NCBI GenBank assembly: GCA_964035575.1
Contig: OZ037924.1
Coordinates: 806,001 to 870,000, forward strand
DNA from: Rhynchopus sp. YZ270_cl-10
Taxonomy: Eukaryota; Euglenozoa; Diplonemea; Diplonemida; Diplonemidae
DNA length: 64,000 nucleotides
Reading direction: 5' to 3'
Notes under the pieces: model-generated
The model's database searches: none
What the model was told of the DNA's origin: nothing
Seen by the model: only the letters and a program-made list of their open reading frames with translations
Translations under genes and position numbers: made by a program
Part shown: one piece after another, positions 62,906 through 64,000 of the stretch
Numbering within the stretch: position 1 is the first letter of the stretch
Layout: each line of letters opens with the position of its first letter

Positions 62906-63201
62906 TCTTTCTTTTTCGAGTGGGAAATAATATCTGTGTCGACCCCACCCCCTTTGCATACTAAACAATTTTTTTTTCTTGTTGCCAGCCAATGGTACTC
63001 CAATGGCGCAAGGAAAAGAAGACGAAAAAAAAAAATAAAAAAATAAAAAAAAACAACAACAACGTCGACGGGTTCCCCTTCCCAAACCGTCAAAAAAGAT
63101 ATAAATAAAAACAAGAAAACCACGATTCCCGATCGCCCGAGTGGTGTGGCATATCCCTAGCATTTTATATTATTCTTGCGGCTGTGTGTGTTTTTTATCC
63201 C

Positions 63202-63465
63202 ACAACCTTCCTTCAACCCCTGTAGGGGAAGGTATAGTATTTGAAATCGATGTCGGGGGGGGGAAAGGGTCAATATTGCAAAACCCAGATTTTGAGGAAA
63301 TTTTTGAAAATGGGCGCCCACCTATTAGTGACCAGGCTCATATTTTCCAAAAATTTAAGTGGTCAAAAAAATTGTCCAATTTTCAGAGATTGACTCCGAC
63401 CACTTTACGGGCGGATCCCAAAAATGCAAATGAGGACACTTTTTGATTTGTTCCCTTGAAGTGTG
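63202..63465 (+). repeat. dispersed repeat of about 270 bp, copy 2
   Basis: Direct, diverged copy of 60934-61215. Immediately followed by a hairpin element at 63508. Confidence 0.8.
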
Positions 63466-63507
63466 TTACTTTTCGCGCCGTTGGTGCTGTGCGATAACGA
63501 ATATGAT

Positions 63508-63555
63508 AAGGTGACTAAGCACGAGAGGCTTAGGATCATCTTATAAACTTTTCTT
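63508..63555 (+). repeat. hairpin element copy, nearly the type sequence
   Basis: CTAAGC (63515-63520), loop ACGAGAG, GCTTAG (63528-63533), then GATCATCTTATAAAC and TTTTC. Preceded by GCGATAACGAATATGATAAG. Confidence 0.85.
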
Positions 63556-63859
63556 TGCTTTCATCCGAATGGCTAGCATCGTACAGTGGGTCAGTGAAGA
63601 GGTGCCTGCATCAGCAACTACCTCTCTTATTATCTTTCTACTTTGATTGGAATTTTTGCATCTAATTTTACTTTATTTTGTTTCTTTTTGTGCCCCCTTC
63701 ACACGCAAAGACACCACTACCACCCCTCACGCCCCTCTTTTTTTTTTTCGCGGGCTGTGCCGGAGCGAAAGTAGGAAAAAAAAAAATATTTTTTCTCTCC
63801 CCCCGATTTCTTCCTTTACCAAAACATCCCTCACTCATCATCTTATAGAAGGAAGCCAA

Positions 63860-64000
63860 ATGAAACGATGTTTTGCCTTTCGTTGTGTGCTCTCTTCAGT
63901 ATCCCTCTCCCAACGGCGGGGTATCACCGAGAAGGAGTTGAGGGGGTTATTTGCGCATATTGGGAACTCCGCAGGACCACCTGAGGTGTTGGCAGGGCTG
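63860..64000 (+). CDS. 5' end of a gene running out of the window, possibly mitochondrion-targeted
   Basis: An ATG at 63860 opens 47 codons to the window edge. The upstream sequence is a pyrimidine-rich stretch ending CTTATAG, 13 bases before the ATG, which resembles a splice acceptor with a very short leader. The N-terminus MKRCFAFRCVLSSVSLSQRR is basic, Ser/Arg-rich and free of acidic residues, followed by GITEKELRGLFAHIG. That suits a mitochondrial presequence with an RRG-type cleavage site, but the family cannot be told from 47 residues. Base composition changes clearly at the start codon. Confidence 0.55.
   Translation, partial: MKRCFAFRCVLSSVSLSQRRGITEKELRGLFAHIGNSAGPPEVLAGL

Larger units (their letters stand above)
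58639..63859. other. 5.2-kb gene-poor region before the last gene
   Basis: Holds a tRNA-like sequence (59769-59848), two copies of a dispersed repeat of about 70 bp (59356-59427, 60125-60200), two direct copies of a repeat of about 270 bp (60934-61215, 63202-63465), several hairpin elements (60470-60570, 62230-62270, 62811-62905, 63508-63555) and possible relic exons at 61329-61886. The rest is long T/C and A tracts. The stretch 58640-59340 shows nothing else. Confidence 0.5.

Overview
The window is nuclear DNA of a unicellular eukaryote. It has GT-AG introns (391-523 and 13143-13401), an APE-type LINE, small hAT-type elements, long homopolymer tracts, large near-identical duplications and wide gene-poor spacers. 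Gene 1 carries what look like MSP/ASH-type modules of axonemal proteins, which hints at a flagellate. Every confident host gene lies on the + strand, and several have a pyrimidine tract plus AG 13-36 bases before the ATG. This would fit directional transcription with trans-splicing, as in Euglenozoa such as diplonemids. That lineage is only a guess.

Layout. 1-988: 3' end of a two-exon MSP/ASH-like gene. 2742-3689: a Vps62/DUF946-like protein. 5622-14229: a two-exon giant (about 2,782 aa) single-pass surface protein with 13 degenerate beta-type repeats, a REJ/PKD-like stalk, a GPS-like HLT site and one membrane span. 15907-57129: an array of ten small cell-surface proteins. Five belong to family A (15907, 18036, 20225, 28639, 50898), four to family B (31278, 34588, 37029, 45486), and one half-length member to family C (56488). 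A and B proteins have a signal peptide, two copies of a Cys-containing domain, a Pro/Thr stalk, one transmembrane helix and a short tail that usually ends in a dileucine. A minus-strand LINE (23411-28281) sits inside the array. 57130-63859 is gene-poor and repeat-rich. A new gene starts at 63860 and runs off the window.

The array is built from duplicated segments. A 3.38-kb block (41970-45346) recurs at 47509-50884 with almost no difference and stops shortly before the ATG of two different-family genes. A family A gene (50898) has therefore acquired a family B type upstream region. Paralogues are mosaics of nearly identical and highly variable blocks, as expected from gene conversion. Together with the giant adhesin-like gene the locus resembles a diversifying cell-surface recognition or antigen locus. 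That function is inferred.

The other notable signal is a short hairpin element present about 20 times, always on the gene strand. Its stem changes on both sides from copy to copy while the loop (near ACGAGAG) and the downstream GTTCATCTT plus pyrimidine tract stay similar. Also present are LINE insertions confined to CA microsatellites, two 877-bp hAT-type elements with perfect 8-bp target duplications, and a family of AT-rich foldback elements with matched architecture.
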